A stretch of 64,000 bases of DNA from G963662905 sp963676415 (GTDB taxonomy: Bacteria; Bacteroidota; Bacteroidia; Bacteroidales; WRLA01), in NCBI GenBank assembly GCA_963676415.1, contig OY781097.1:2914001-2978000 (forward strand). The letters are read 5' to 3'. Below the pieces are notes generated by a model that did not search any database, was not told where the DNA came from, and worked only from the letters and a program-made list of their open reading frames with translations. How positions within the stretch are numbered: position 1 is the stretch's first letter; each line of letters begins with the position of its first letter. Both the position numbers and the translations under genes were made by a program. Positions 9,302 to 18,688 of this stretch are shown here, in pieces.

Positions 9302-9982
9302 TTATTGATCGGCAGCTGCAATAATAAAACTGAATTTCCAGAATTTATCAGTGAGCCTGTATTCAGGATGAACCGGTGCCCCCCAACTGTTGTCGCCACC
9401 CACGCCCATTTGTGCAGCATCAATATTGAGTGTGAAATACCCGTCTTTTTTAATGCTTCCGCCCGGCTGTTGCGGAAGGCTTTTGATGCGTACCGGTTTG
9501 ATTTGTCAGTGCTATATCAAGCTGCAAAAAGCCACTGTCATTAAGGGGCTCGGCTATGATACGGAAATCGTGTACAAAAACCTTTGGTGTTGCATAAAGA
9601 TAAACATCGCGTTCTATGCCGCTGGTTTTCCCGTAATCCTGCCCTTCGAGGTAGCTGCCATCGCTGAAGCAGTAAACCTCAAGGGCTATTTTGTTTTTTC
9701 CTTCCTTTAAAAGGGGCTGATATCAAATTAGGCCGGTGTTTTGGAGCCCTGGCTATAACCGGCTTTGATGCCATTGGGCAACAGAACCTTATTGCAGTCA
9801 TAATCCGGTCCGGCATTCATTGCCTTCAGGCTGTCACGATAAGGCAAATACCAACTATGTGGGGCCAGTTTGTTTAGCGAAATGATTTTTTCGTTTTGGT
9901 ATTAGGGTCGGATGACCCTTTGTGCCTGAAGGCTCATCTGAAGCAAAAAAAGAGCCAGAAATGTAGTAATAGAATGACGCAT
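9302..9982 (-). pseudogene. Remnant of a GH2 beta-galactosidase with the catalytic core deleted
   Basis: Reading from 9982 the frame starts MRHSITTFLALFLLQMSLQAQ (signal peptide) and soon meets a stop. Further frames carry GIKAGYSQGSKTPA, then KTSGIERDVYLYATPKVFV, both typical of the N-terminal sugar-binding domain of LacZ-type GH2 enzymes. The last 45 residues read ...AAQMGVGGDNSWGAPVHPEY..., the typical C-terminus of the same family, ending at a stop at 9302. A complete enzyme has about 1000 residues; here about 220 remain, so the catalytic domain is gone and several stops or frameshifts are present. No other protein-coding gene is seen in 9260-10213. Confidence 0.8.
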
Positions 9983-10124
9983 AGTGATGTCTTGGTTTGG
10001 AAGCCAATAATATAAAAATCCTTTATACCATCATTCGGGAGTTTTCGGTTATTTAGCTGTCTCAGTTTTGGATGTCAATCAGGATGGATTTTTTAACCGC
10101 CGCAATCACCAGTGGATAAAATAT

Positions 10125-10154
10125 TTTGGGCTTTAAATAATATTTGTACTTTTA
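10125..10154 (+). promoter_or_regulatory. Promoter of the PAS hybrid kinase gene
   Basis: TTTG, 18 bases, then TACTTTTA: a good -33 box and a 7-of-8 or better match to the -7 box, 60 bases before the ATG at 10214. Confidence 0.5.
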
Positions 10155-10213
10155 TGCAACGTAAACCGAAACATCGATAATTCCATTATCAAAGTCATTT
10201 TGAAAATTGAACT

Positions 10214-13200
10214 ATGAGTAATTTAGAGCAGGAATTTAAGGCCTTATTGGATAAATATAATGAGCTTGAAGGTAAATATCTTCGGGCGCTAAAAGATTTG
10301 GACGGAGCGCGTCAAAATACTTCAGTTTATGATGCGAAAGGCTTGATACTAAAAGATGAAGTTTATCAAACTCTTTTTAATTCTGCTTCTGATTCCATAT
10401 TTTTGATGGATGGTGAACGATTTATTGCCTGCAATCCGGCAACCTTAACGATTTATGGTTGCGCCCATGAGGACGATATTATCGGACATACGCCCTGGGA
10501 ATTCAGTCCTGAATATCAGGAAAACGGGATGAATAGCAAAGAGCTGGCTTTGAAATATATACGCGAATCTAAAAAAAGAGGGGGTCAGTCATTTGATTGG
10601 ATTCATAAGCGCAAAAACGGAGAATTATTTGAAGCAGAAATTTCCTTGGACCGTTTAAACCTTGCAGGTAAAAACTACATACAAGCTATTGTGCGCGATG
10701 TATCATTTCGAAAAAAAGCTGAGCGTGCAGCCCGGGATAGTGAAGAAAAACTCTATGCAGTATTCAATGGACTGGTCAGTATTCCCGTTCAGGGCTATAA
10801 TGATAAAAGGGAGGTGATCTATTGGAATGAGGCCAGTACGTTATTATATGGCTATTCGCGTGTGGAAGCAATGGGAAAGAAGCTTGAAGATCTCATTATC
10901 CCGGATGAAATGAAAGAAGCCGTGGTGGAACTAATTGACGACTGGCACACAAAGAATATCCCAATTGAATCGGATTATCTGGTTTTGCGCGATAAATTCA
11001 ATAAGCCGGTAAATGTATATTCGAACCATGTTATGATACAAAATGCGAATGGCCAAAAGGAAATGTTTTGCGTGGATATGGATGTCAGCCCATTGAAAGA
11101 AACAGAGAAAATCCTGATGGAAAGTGAAGAACGTTTTCGGCTGCTGTCGGATGTGACTTTTGAAGGGATTATTGTGCATAAAGATGGGGTCATTATTGAT
11201 GTAAACAAGGCTTTTGAACGCATCAGCGGATATAACCGAAAAGAAGTATTGGGCGAATCATTTCTTCAGGCATTCAGCAATTTTGATGCAGACCTCAGTG
11301 CTGTAAAGCGCAATATGACTAAAGGGCATGCCCGGCCTTACCGCATCCGTACCAACCGAAAAGACGGCGGAAGATTATGGCTGGAAATTGAAGGACGTGA
11401 CATTGACTATAAGGGCAGTATAGTCAGAATTGCAGCATTGCGCAATATCAGTGAGAAAGTTCGTATGGAAATTGCACTGAAAAATGCAGAGACACAATAC
11501 GAATCTGTGATAAATAATTCCCAGGAAGGTATTTTTGTAATCCAAAATGGAGTATTTGTGTTTGCCAACCCTACCATTACGGAAATAAGTGGCTTTCAAT
11601 GGGAAGATATTGATGGGATGACTTTTATGGATTTGGTTTTCGAAGATGACCGTGAGATGATCGTTGAACGTAATAAAAAACGCCTGATAGGACAGGATAT
11701 ACCTTCTTACGACTTTCGTATCCTTGATATTGACGGCAATCCTAAATGGGTGCACATCAACGCAGCACGAATGCAATGGAACGATAAGGATGCCGTATTG
11801 TGTTTTGTGAGCGATGTCGATGATCGGAAAAAAGCAGAAATTGAATTGATCAACAGCCGTAAAAAGTTGCTGACATATATCGAATCTTCACCTTTGGCAA
11901 TTTTTATTTTTGATAAACAAGGAAACTATACATATGTAAATAACGCTGCAGAAAAAATGCTCGGCCTTGAGAAAGATGTACTTTTGACAAAGAATTTCAA
12001 GGATATTTTCTTTGCGGATGATTTGGAAAAGGGCATAAAATTGTTTGAAAAGCTGCTTGCAACAGGTAAGGTGCAAACAACCGAACTGAGGTTTAAGCAA
12101 AACAATGACCTGCTTTCAGATTTTATAACCGATGCAGTTAAACTTTCTGATGATGAGTATATTGCTTATTGTCAGGATATTACTGGCCTGGTCAATACAC
12201 AAAGGGAACTCAGGGAAAAGAATGAAGAATATCAAATGCTCAACGACCGCCTTGAGTTGCAAATCGAACAAATCAAAAACATAAACACCAAACTGAAAAC
12301 AGCCAAAAGCAAAGCTGAAGAATCCGAACGGCTGAAAACCGCTTTTCTTGCCAATATGAGCCATGAAATCCGCACACCAATGAATGGTATTTTAGGTTTT
12401 ACGAAATTGCTTCAGGAACCCGAACTGAGCGGTGAGCAAAAGAAAAAGTATATTGAGATTATCCAAAAAAGCGGCGACCGAATGCTCAATACGGTAAATG
12501 ATATTATTGAAGTTTCACGTATTGAAACCGGACAGGTACAGCCTGTTGTTAAAGCTTTTGATTTATGTGCTTTGTTGCGCGAATATTATGACTTTTTTAA
12601 GCCCGAAGCTGATAAGAAAAAGTTGGAACTGAAACTGGAAAAGTTGCCCGGATTAAATGCAGATTTGCTTTCCGATAAAGGGATGATCGAGAGCATTCTG
12701 GTTAATTTTTTGAAAAATGCGATCAAATACACCAACGAAGGCTTTGTTTTCTTTGGTTGTAAACGGAATGGCAGTGAATTGGTATTTTATGTGCGCGATA
12801 CGGGTATCGGGATACCTGAGAACAGGCAAAAAGCTGTATTTGACCGTTTTATACAGGCTGATATTGAAGATAAAGACGCGCGCGAGGGATCCGGGCTTGG
12901 TTTGGCCATTGCCAGCGCATATTCGAAAATGCTCGGAGGCAGGATTGAGCTGACCTCTAAAGAGAATGAAGGCTCCGAATTCCGTTTTTTCCTGCCTTTA
13001 AAAACAGCTCAAGCAGATTTATCTTCTGAAAAAGATGATGAAAAGCCCGATAAACAGATTCCACTGAAGAAGTTAAAAATCTTATTGACAGAGGATGATG
13101 AAGCTTCGCGCATGCATTTGTCCATAATTCTGAAAGGAATCGTGTCTGAACTGCTAATAGCGAAAAACGGAGAAGATGCGATCAGGTTTTGTCGCGAAAG

Positions 13201-13423
13201 AAGTGATCTGGATTTGGTTTTAATGGATGTGAAACTTCCGCGTATGTCGGGTTATGAGGCTACAAGAGCCATTAAAAAAATCAATCCCGAATTGCCGGTA
13301 ATTGCACAAACTGCCTATGCTATGGCCGGCGACCGTGCAAAAGCACTGGAAGCAGGTTGTGATGACTATATTTCAAAGCCGATCAACAAAAATGAATTGC
13401 TGCGTATGATAAATGCTTTGTAA
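10214..13423 (+). CDS. Hybrid histidine kinase with multiple PAS domains and a receiver
   Basis: 1069 residues, no signal peptide or membrane segment, so a cytoplasmic sensor. A short coiled coil is followed by about five PAS/PAC units (roughly 45-165, 170-295, 300-420, 425-545, 550-665), another coiled coil, then HisKA with FLANMSHEIRTPMNG (phospho-acceptor His717), HATPase with NFLKNAIKYTNEG, DTGIGIP and GSGLGLAI, and a C-terminal receiver with LVLMDVKLPR (phospho-acceptor Asp1005) and a lysine in ISKPIN. It senses internal signals through PAS domains and passes phosphate to its own receiver; no separate output regulator is adjacent. Monocistronic. Confidence 0.95.
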   Translation: MSNLEQEFKALLDKYNELEGKYLRALKDLDGARQNTSVYDAKGLILKDEVYQTLFNSASDSIFLMDGERFIACNPATLTIYGCAHEDDIIGHTPWEFSPEYQENGMNSKELALKYIRESKKRGGQSFDWIHKRKNGELFEAEISLDRLNLAGKNYIQAIVRDVSFRKKAERAARDSEEKLYAVFNGLVSIPVQGYNDKREVIYWNEASTLLYGYSRVEAMGKKLEDLIIPDEMKEAVVELIDDWHTKNIPIESDYLVLRDKFNKPVNVYSNHVMIQNANGQKEMFCVDMDVSPLKETEKILMESEERFRLLSDVTFEGIIVHKDGVIIDVNKAFERISGYNRKEVLGESFLQAFSNFDADLSAVKRNMTKGHARPYRIRTNRKDGGRLWLEIEGRDIDYKGSIVRIAALRNISEKVRMEIALKNAETQYESVINNSQEGIFVIQNGVFVFANPTITEISGFQWEDIDGMTFMDLVFEDDREMIVERNKKRLIGQDIPSYDFRILDIDGNPKWVHINAARMQWNDKDAVLCFVSDVDDRKKAEIELINSRKKLLTYIESSPLAIFIFDKQGNYTYVNNAAEKMLGLEKDVLLTKNFKDIFFADDLEKGIKLFEKLLATGKVQTTELRFKQNNDLLSDFITDAVKLSDDEYIAYCQDITGLVNTQRELREKNEEYQMLNDRLELQIEQIKNINTKLKTAKSKAEESERLKTAFLANMSHEIRTPMNGILGFTKLLQEPELSGEQKKKYIEIIQKSGDRMLNTVNDIIEVSRIETGQVQPVVKAFDLCALLREYYDFFKPEADKKKLELKLEKLPGLNADLLSDKGMIESILVNFLKNAIKYTNEGFVFFGCKRNGSELVFYVRDTGIGIPENRQKAVFDRFIQADIEDKDAREGSGLGLAIASAYSKMLGGRIELTSKENEGSEFRFFLPLKTAQADLSSEKDDEKPDKQIPLKKLKILLTEDDEASRMHLSIILKGIVSELLIAKNGEDAIRFCRERSDLDLVLMDVKLPRMSGYEATRAIKKINPELPVIAQTAYAMAGDRAKALEAGCDDYISKPINKNELLRMINAL

Positions 13424-13553
13424 GCTATTTTCGTGGCTCTTGGAGTTTTTCTTTATGTGATTTTGATAAAATTTCTCTATGTATTAAATAAATATCTATT
13501 TTTAGCATCTGAAGTTGTTATCCTGTAGTGTGATTATATGCTAAAAATTCAAT

Positions 13554-14825
13554 ATGAAAAACAGTAATTTACTCATTCTTGTGCTCCTGGTTTTTGTTTC
13601 TGCATCAATAAAAGCTCAGGAAAATCTAAAGCCGGCTCGTGTCGTTTTGTCGGATCAAACTGTTCTTGAGGGTTTTATCGATTATCAGCAATGGGGCGCT
13701 AATCCCGCCTTTATCCGCTATGTGCCATCCGGAAATGCCAGTCCAACAGTTTATTATCCCAATGATGTATTGTATTTTGAAGTGGGCGATGATTATTATG
13801 CAAGTGCTGTTGTTCCCGTCGAATTAAGTCCAAACGAAATAGCGCGCCTTACAGATTCTGCAGGATTTATCCTCCAAACCGATACGGTTTTCCTGCTTCG
13901 GATTTATAAAGGAACCAAAAGTTTGTGGTCATTCCATGATCCTGATATTAAAGTCAATTATTATATTTCAACAGATGGCGATTATCAACTGCTTGAATAT
14001 AAGCGCTATAATGCACGCAACGATCGGGATTACCGTATCGTAAAAGAAAACAAAAGATTTATTGGGCAGCTTACATTATGCCTTTCGGATTGCAAAGATA
14101 TTTCCGGCAAAATAAATAAGGTGAGTTATGCGGCACGCAGCCTGATAAAACTTCTTAAAGCGTACGATCAATGCGTAGGCCTTTCATCGGAGTATGAGAT
14201 TGAAGACCAGCCCGGCCTGCGCTTAAAATTGGGACTGTTGGCCGGAATTTCTGTTAGTACGATTCATTTCAGCAGCAACAGTCCGGCGCATAAAAGCCTT
14301 GTGGAAACTGATTTTGCATCATCCCTGAAACCTACGGGCGGCCTGGCTTTGGATATGATCCTGCCGAGGAACCGGCAAAAGTGGATTTTCCGTAATGAGC
14401 TGGTTTATTCTTCCGTGAGTTTTGAAGACACCTGGCTTGAAGAAAAGCCAGATCGATATACGCGCGAGGAAATCTACAATCATTTGGAATTCTCCTGGCT
14501 GAAAATCAATTCAATGCTGCGCTTTGCCTATCCGGTCAATTCAATGCGAATCTTTGTCAATGTGGGTATTGGCAATGCCATTATTATTGATGAGGTAAAC
14601 AAGAAAAAGCGCGATTGGTATTTCAATGTTGAACATACGGTTACCGAAGGAAAAGCCGTTGAGTATATCCGTTCGAATGAGCAGTCGTGGCTTATTGGAG
14701 CCGGATTGAAAACGGAACATTTTGGTTTTGAAATGCGCTATTCGAAATCAAACGGGATTTCCGATATTACTGCCTTAGGCTCATCCATCAGCCGTTTGAA
14801 TTTTTATCTTACATATAATTTTTAA
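13554..14825 (+). CDS. Outer-membrane beta-barrel protein with N-terminal extension
   Basis: 423 residues. A signal peptide ends near SIKAQ (residue 22). The first half (to about 210) is a soluble region beginning VVLSDQTVLEGFIDYQ; the second half shows alternating hydrophobic strands and ends in a terminal phenylalanine (LNFYLTYNF), the usual outer-membrane assembly signal. It resembles Bacteroidota proteins with an N-terminal soluble domain and a PorT-like barrel. It precedes the CotH gene by about 30 bases and may be co-transcribed. Function unknown. Confidence 0.75.
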   Translation: MKNSNLLILVLLVFVSASIKAQENLKPARVVLSDQTVLEGFIDYQQWGANPAFIRYVPSGNASPTVYYPNDVLYFEVGDDYYASAVVPVELSPNEIARLTDSAGFILQTDTVFLLRIYKGTKSLWSFHDPDIKVNYYISTDGDYQLLEYKRYNARNDRDYRIVKENKRFIGQLTLCLSDCKDISGKINKVSYAARSLIKLLKAYDQCVGLSSEYEIEDQPGLRLKLGLLAGISVSTIHFSSNSPAHKSLVETDFASSLKPTGGLALDMILPRNRQKWIFRNELVYSSVSFEDTWLEEKPDRYTREEIYNHLEFSWLKINSMLRFAYPVNSMRIFVNVGIGNAIIIDEVNKKKRDWYFNVEHTVTEGKAVEYIRSNEQSWLIGAGLKTEHFGFEMRYSKSNGISDITALGSSISRLNFYLTYNF

Positions 14826-14854
14826 ACTTATTTGTGTTGATTATCAGTGAATTA

Positions 14855-16567
14855 ATGAAAAAATTATTCTTCGTAACGGTTTTTTTAATTTTGGTCAATG
14901 GAGTTTTTGCTCAAAATGGAATTGTGCATATTGACCCGATCTATTTTCATCTTGATGAAAGTCAAAATATCCTACTGATTAACAGAGATATACATGCGCT
15001 TAACGAGCAATATCCCGACGAAAAGCAAATGATTCAGTGTGGCAGTCTTCAGTATCATTTGTCATTTCCTGTTTTGAATTTTGAATGCGGAATATCATAT
15101 GAAGTAAGCGATACGGAAAACCGGATGTATGTCCTGTATTTTACGCCACTTCCTGTAATCAGCATATTTACCGATTATGAAATTCCTGATGAGCCAAGAG
15201 TTTATGCTCAGCTGGCGCTCTGTGAGAAAGATGGGCATTATCTCGAAAGCGATTTGGGAATTGAACTGAGGGGCGGATGGGCACAGCAACATCCCAAAAA
15301 ATCTTACAGGATTGAATTCTGGAAAGACAGCAGCGGAAATGAAACCCGGGATTTTTGCTTGCTCGGTATGCGTTGTGATGATGATTGGAATATTCAGGCA
15401 ATGTATAATGAACCCTTGCGCCTGCGCAGTAAATCAAACTATAAGCTATGGCGTAAAATGAATGCCTTGTATTACGCTAATGATGAGCCGGAAGCTATAA
15501 ACGGTGTACACCAGAAGTATGTCGAGCTTTTTTTGAACAACCAATACCATGGCTTGTATGCGCTCAGCGAAAGGGTAGATCGGAAACAATTAAAACTAAA
15601 AAAATATAAAAACAATGAAATAAACGGGCAGCTGCTAAAAGGTGTTGGCTGGGGCGCTTCAACCTATACGGCCCTGCCTCCGTACAGCAACAGCAGTACC
15701 CTTTGGAGTGGTTTTGATTATAAATATCCCGATGAGGAAATTGATTGGCAATATATTTATGAATTTGTGGATTTTGTTATAAATCAAGATAGTACAGCTT
15801 TCAGCCAGGAGTATCGGGAGTGGTTTTGCCTTGAAAATGCTGTTGACTATTTTATTTTCCTTAACCTGCTGCGGGCAACTGATAATACGGGCAAAAACCT
15901 TTATGTTGCGCGATATAAAGCTGCACATCCCTGGTTTTATGTCCCTTGGGATTTGGATGGTACTTTAGGTATTATTTATGATGGCACGCAGGAGAATATT
16001 ACCAATGATATTTTATCAAATGGCTTTTATGACCGGTTGATCAGTGATCAGTATTTTAAAGAAAAATTGACACAACGTTGGAATGAGCTAAAAGTTAATA
16101 TATTAACTGAAGATCGGATTATGCAGGAATTACAGGCGCAATTTGATTATTTGCAATCCAATGGCGTTTATGAACGGGAACTGCTTGCCTGGCCGGATTG
16201 CTCGTTTTTTGATTTGAATAACCTGGCCTATACTTCCCAATGGTTGCAAAATCGTTTTGCTTACCTTGATAAAGTCTTTACGAATCCGGGACTAATGACA
16301 ATTGTTGGCCCTGAACTGCCCTTTTCGGAGCAGGTCAGTATTTATCCTAATCCAGCCAAAAATAATTTGAATGTTTTGCCACAGGAAGGTGTTCAAATAG
16401 AAAAAGTACAGATACACGGTCTCTCCGGAAGGTGCCTGTATGATTCTGGTCGGCAAAGTCTTACTGAAATTGATGTTTCCGCATTGAGCGAAGGAGTTTA
16501 TTTTGTGAGGGTTGTTACGACATCAGGAGAAAGAATAGTACGTAAAATAATTATCGCTCGCCACTAA
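14855..16567 (+). CDS. CotH kinase-like protein with T9SS sorting domain
   Basis: 570 residues from ATG 14855; the longer frame from 14834 adds seven residues before a normal signal peptide (MKKLFFVTVFLILVNGVFAQ). The central region shows CotH hallmarks: GIELRGGWAQQHPKKSYRIE, LLGMRCDDDWNIQ, YVELFLNNQYHGLYALSERVDR and WDLDGTLG. CotH domains are atypical protein kinases that phosphorylate secreted proteins in other bacteria. The last 80 residues (YPNPAKNN... ending VRKIIIAR) form a type A T9SS C-terminal domain, so the protein is probably exported and attached at the cell surface. Substrate unknown. Confidence 0.88.
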   Translation: MKKLFFVTVFLILVNGVFAQNGIVHIDPIYFHLDESQNILLINRDIHALNEQYPDEKQMIQCGSLQYHLSFPVLNFECGISYEVSDTENRMYVLYFTPLPVISIFTDYEIPDEPRVYAQLALCEKDGHYLESDLGIELRGGWAQQHPKKSYRIEFWKDSSGNETRDFCLLGMRCDDDWNIQAMYNEPLRLRSKSNYKLWRKMNALYYANDEPEAINGVHQKYVELFLNNQYHGLYALSERVDRKQLKLKKYKNNEINGQLLKGVGWGASTYTALPPYSNSSTLWSGFDYKYPDEEIDWQYIYEFVDFVINQDSTAFSQEYREWFCLENAVDYFIFLNLLRATDNTGKNLYVARYKAAHPWFYVPWDLDGTLGIIYDGTQENITNDILSNGFYDRLISDQYFKEKLTQRWNELKVNILTEDRIMQELQAQFDYLQSNGVYERELLAWPDCSFFDLNNLAYTSQWLQNRFAYLDKVFTNPGLMTIVGPELPFSEQVSIYPNPAKNNLNVLPQEGVQIEKVQIHGLSGRCLYDSGRQSLTEIDVSALSEGVYFVRVVTTSGERIVRKIIIARH

Positions 16568-16650
16568 GGATAAACAGTAAGTGCTTATCAGCTTGAACCA
16601 AAATATCTCATTAAACCATGCAATATTTTTCAATATTCGTGATTATTTGT

Positions 16651-16658
16651 TATATTTG
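16651..16658 (+). promoter_or_regulatory. -7 box of the beta-helix gene
   Basis: TATATTTG fits TAnnTTTG, about 70 bases before the ATG at 16728. No clear -33 partner. Confidence 0.45.
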
Positions 16659-16727
16659 GCATATATAATTGAGCGTATTGTGCCCTGGTTGCAGGATACT
16701 TAGCCAAATAAACCAAAAAATGAAGCC

Positions 16728-18365
16728 ATGAAGAAAATCACAGGAAATTTGATCATTTTAATCCTTTTCGCTCCTATGTTTCTTTTCGGGACAACAATTA
16801 TCGTTGATATCAATGGATCCGGGGATTACACAAGCATCCAGGAAGCTATAAATAATGCCCGAAGCACTGATACCGTTTTGGTATATCCGGGAACTTATAC
16901 CGAAATCGTTGATTTCAGCGGAAAAGATATTGTGCTGGCCAGCTTATTCCTGACGACCCAGGATACATCCTACATCGCCCAAACCATAATTGACGGCGCA
17001 AATGAGCAATGCCAGTTGGTGCGCTTTACCCATGGAGAAACAGAAAATGCCAAACTTGTGGGTTTTACAATTGCAAATGCTTCGGCCTGTGCTGGCAATC
17101 CTAATGTTGACAACCCACAAGGGCTTGGGATTTTGATTAACGGAAGTTCACCGGTGATTGAAAACAACCGCATCATCAATAATAACTATCATGAATGGGA
17201 TTGGATTGGCGGTGGGATTGTGCTTAGGAATTCATCGGCCCGGATTGTTCATAATCTAATCCGAAATAATGATATGGCCTACGAGGGCGGTGGGATTTTT
17301 ATGAGTAATTGCAATGAAGTTCATATTGAAAATAATATCATTGAGGATAATCTTGTTTTCAGCGGTTATGGAGTTGCACGCGGAGCTGGCATTTACATGG
17401 ATAGCTCAAATTATATTACTCTTGCAAATAACACAATAAGTGATAATAACAATGACTTTGGCGATGGAGGGGGTATATTTATCGGAAGATGTGCCCACGT
17501 CAATATCGTAAATAATATTTTTTCTGATAATTCGACCGATGGCGATGGAGGAGCCATTTTTGCCAAATATGTTTCAGACCTGAAAATAAGCGGAAATTTG
17601 TTGAATAATAACCAGGTTACTGCTTATGGGGGTGGGGCTGTATTTATTGATTCAGAGCTGGTTATGGCAAATAATACACTTTGTTATAATAGCGCAACAA
17701 AATATTTTGCTAAAGGTGGCGCCCTGTATTGCGAAAATTCAAGCCCTGAGATTTATAATACGATTTTTTATTTCAATACTTCGGAAGGTAGTGGAAATCA
17801 AGTGTATCTGAATGCCAATGCGGATCCGGATTTCTATTATTGCGATATTGAAGGCGGTGTTGAGGCTTTTGGCCTGGCGGATACCGTAGTTTATAACGGC
17901 CATTACGAAAATAATATTGACGAAGATCCGCAATTCCTCCTTACGGGCGATTATCCCTTTAGCACAGAAATCAGCTCGCCCTGCAATAATGCCGGAGACC
18001 CGGATACAGCAGGTCTGCACTTGCCGGATGTTGATCTGGCGCATAATCCACGGATTGTTGGCCCAAGTATCGATATAGGCGCTTACGAAAACCAGTTGGC
18101 AACATCTGTACGTAATTATGAGCCGGCAGCCAAACCCCTTCTTTTTCCCAATCCGGTAAAGGATAAATTGCAGATCAGTATTCCTGAAGAATTGTTTGAA
18201 GAAGCTTGGGTAATTATTGTGGATATGCATGGAAAAACAGTTTTGGCTGAACACCTAAAAAGCTCCGTACAGGATTTCAACCTTCAGGCTTTGGCTTCGG
18301 GTGTGTATGTGTTAAAAATTATCAATGGAGCAAGAGTGTTTGAGCAGAAGGTTATTGTGAAATAG
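16728..18365 (+). CDS. Secreted right-handed beta-helix protein with T9SS sorting domain
   Basis: 545 residues. A signal peptide precedes IIVDINGSGDYTSIQEAINNA, the usual opening of pectate-lyase-like parallel beta-helix proteins. Residues about 100-360 are PbH1-type coils rich in N, G and I (repeated NNxxxxNxxxxxGGGI). The C-terminus (LFPNPVKDKLQISIP ... GVYVLKI) is a T9SS type A sorting domain. Such proteins bind or cut polysaccharides outside the cell; no catalytic residues could be identified. It has its own promoter box and is followed by a 320-base gap without genes. Confidence 0.87.
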   Translation: MKKITGNLIILILFAPMFLFGTTIIVDINGSGDYTSIQEAINNARSTDTVLVYPGTYTEIVDFSGKDIVLASLFLTTQDTSYIAQTIIDGANEQCQLVRFTHGETENAKLVGFTIANASACAGNPNVDNPQGLGILINGSSPVIENNRIINNNYHEWDWIGGGIVLRNSSARIVHNLIRNNDMAYEGGGIFMSNCNEVHIENNIIEDNLVFSGYGVARGAGIYMDSSNYITLANNTISDNNNDFGDGGGIFIGRCAHVNIVNNIFSDNSTDGDGGAIFAKYVSDLKISGNLLNNNQVTAYGGGAVFIDSELVMANNTLCYNSATKYFAKGGALYCENSSPEIYNTIFYFNTSEGSGNQVYLNANADPDFYYCDIEGGVEAFGLADTVVYNGHYENNIDEDPQFLLTGDYPFSTEISSPCNNAGDPDTAGLHLPDVDLAHNPRIVGPSIDIGAYENQLATSVRNYEPAAKPLLFPNPVKDKLQISIPEELFEEAWVIIVDMHGKTVLAEHLKSSVQDFNLQALASGVYVLKIINGARVFEQKVIVK

Positions 18366-18688
18366 CCTGCTTTATTCATGCTTTAAATTCAGGTCAGATG
18401 TGAGGCGTCTAAAGCTGAAGATATAGTCGCCTATTTCAAAGCTTTAGCAACGAAGCAGATGGCCTGAAGTTAATGCACTAGTAAAGTGCAAACAAATTCA
18501 ATTTTAGGATATAAATTTAATAAACACTTAAATTTAAGCTGCTTACATTATTTTGTTTGCATTTTATGAATAGAGCAGGATAGAGGCGTTTATACCCGTA
18601 GGAGCTTGTTTTAACATTTTTTAGGGCTTATTATTTTTATAAGTCGTCAGCATGCCCCATTTTTGCACCTTAATAAAAGTATAGTATT
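18366..18688. other. Gene-free stretch with a weak inverted repeat
   Basis: No coding frame with a plausible start. Around 18388-18473 there are imperfect inverted pairs (TTCAGG...CCTGAA; CTAAAGCT...AGCTTTAG) that could form a long loose hairpin after the beta-helix gene. CATTTTTGCACC at about 18658-18669 is a one-mismatch -7 box for the signal peptidase gene. Confidence 0.35.
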
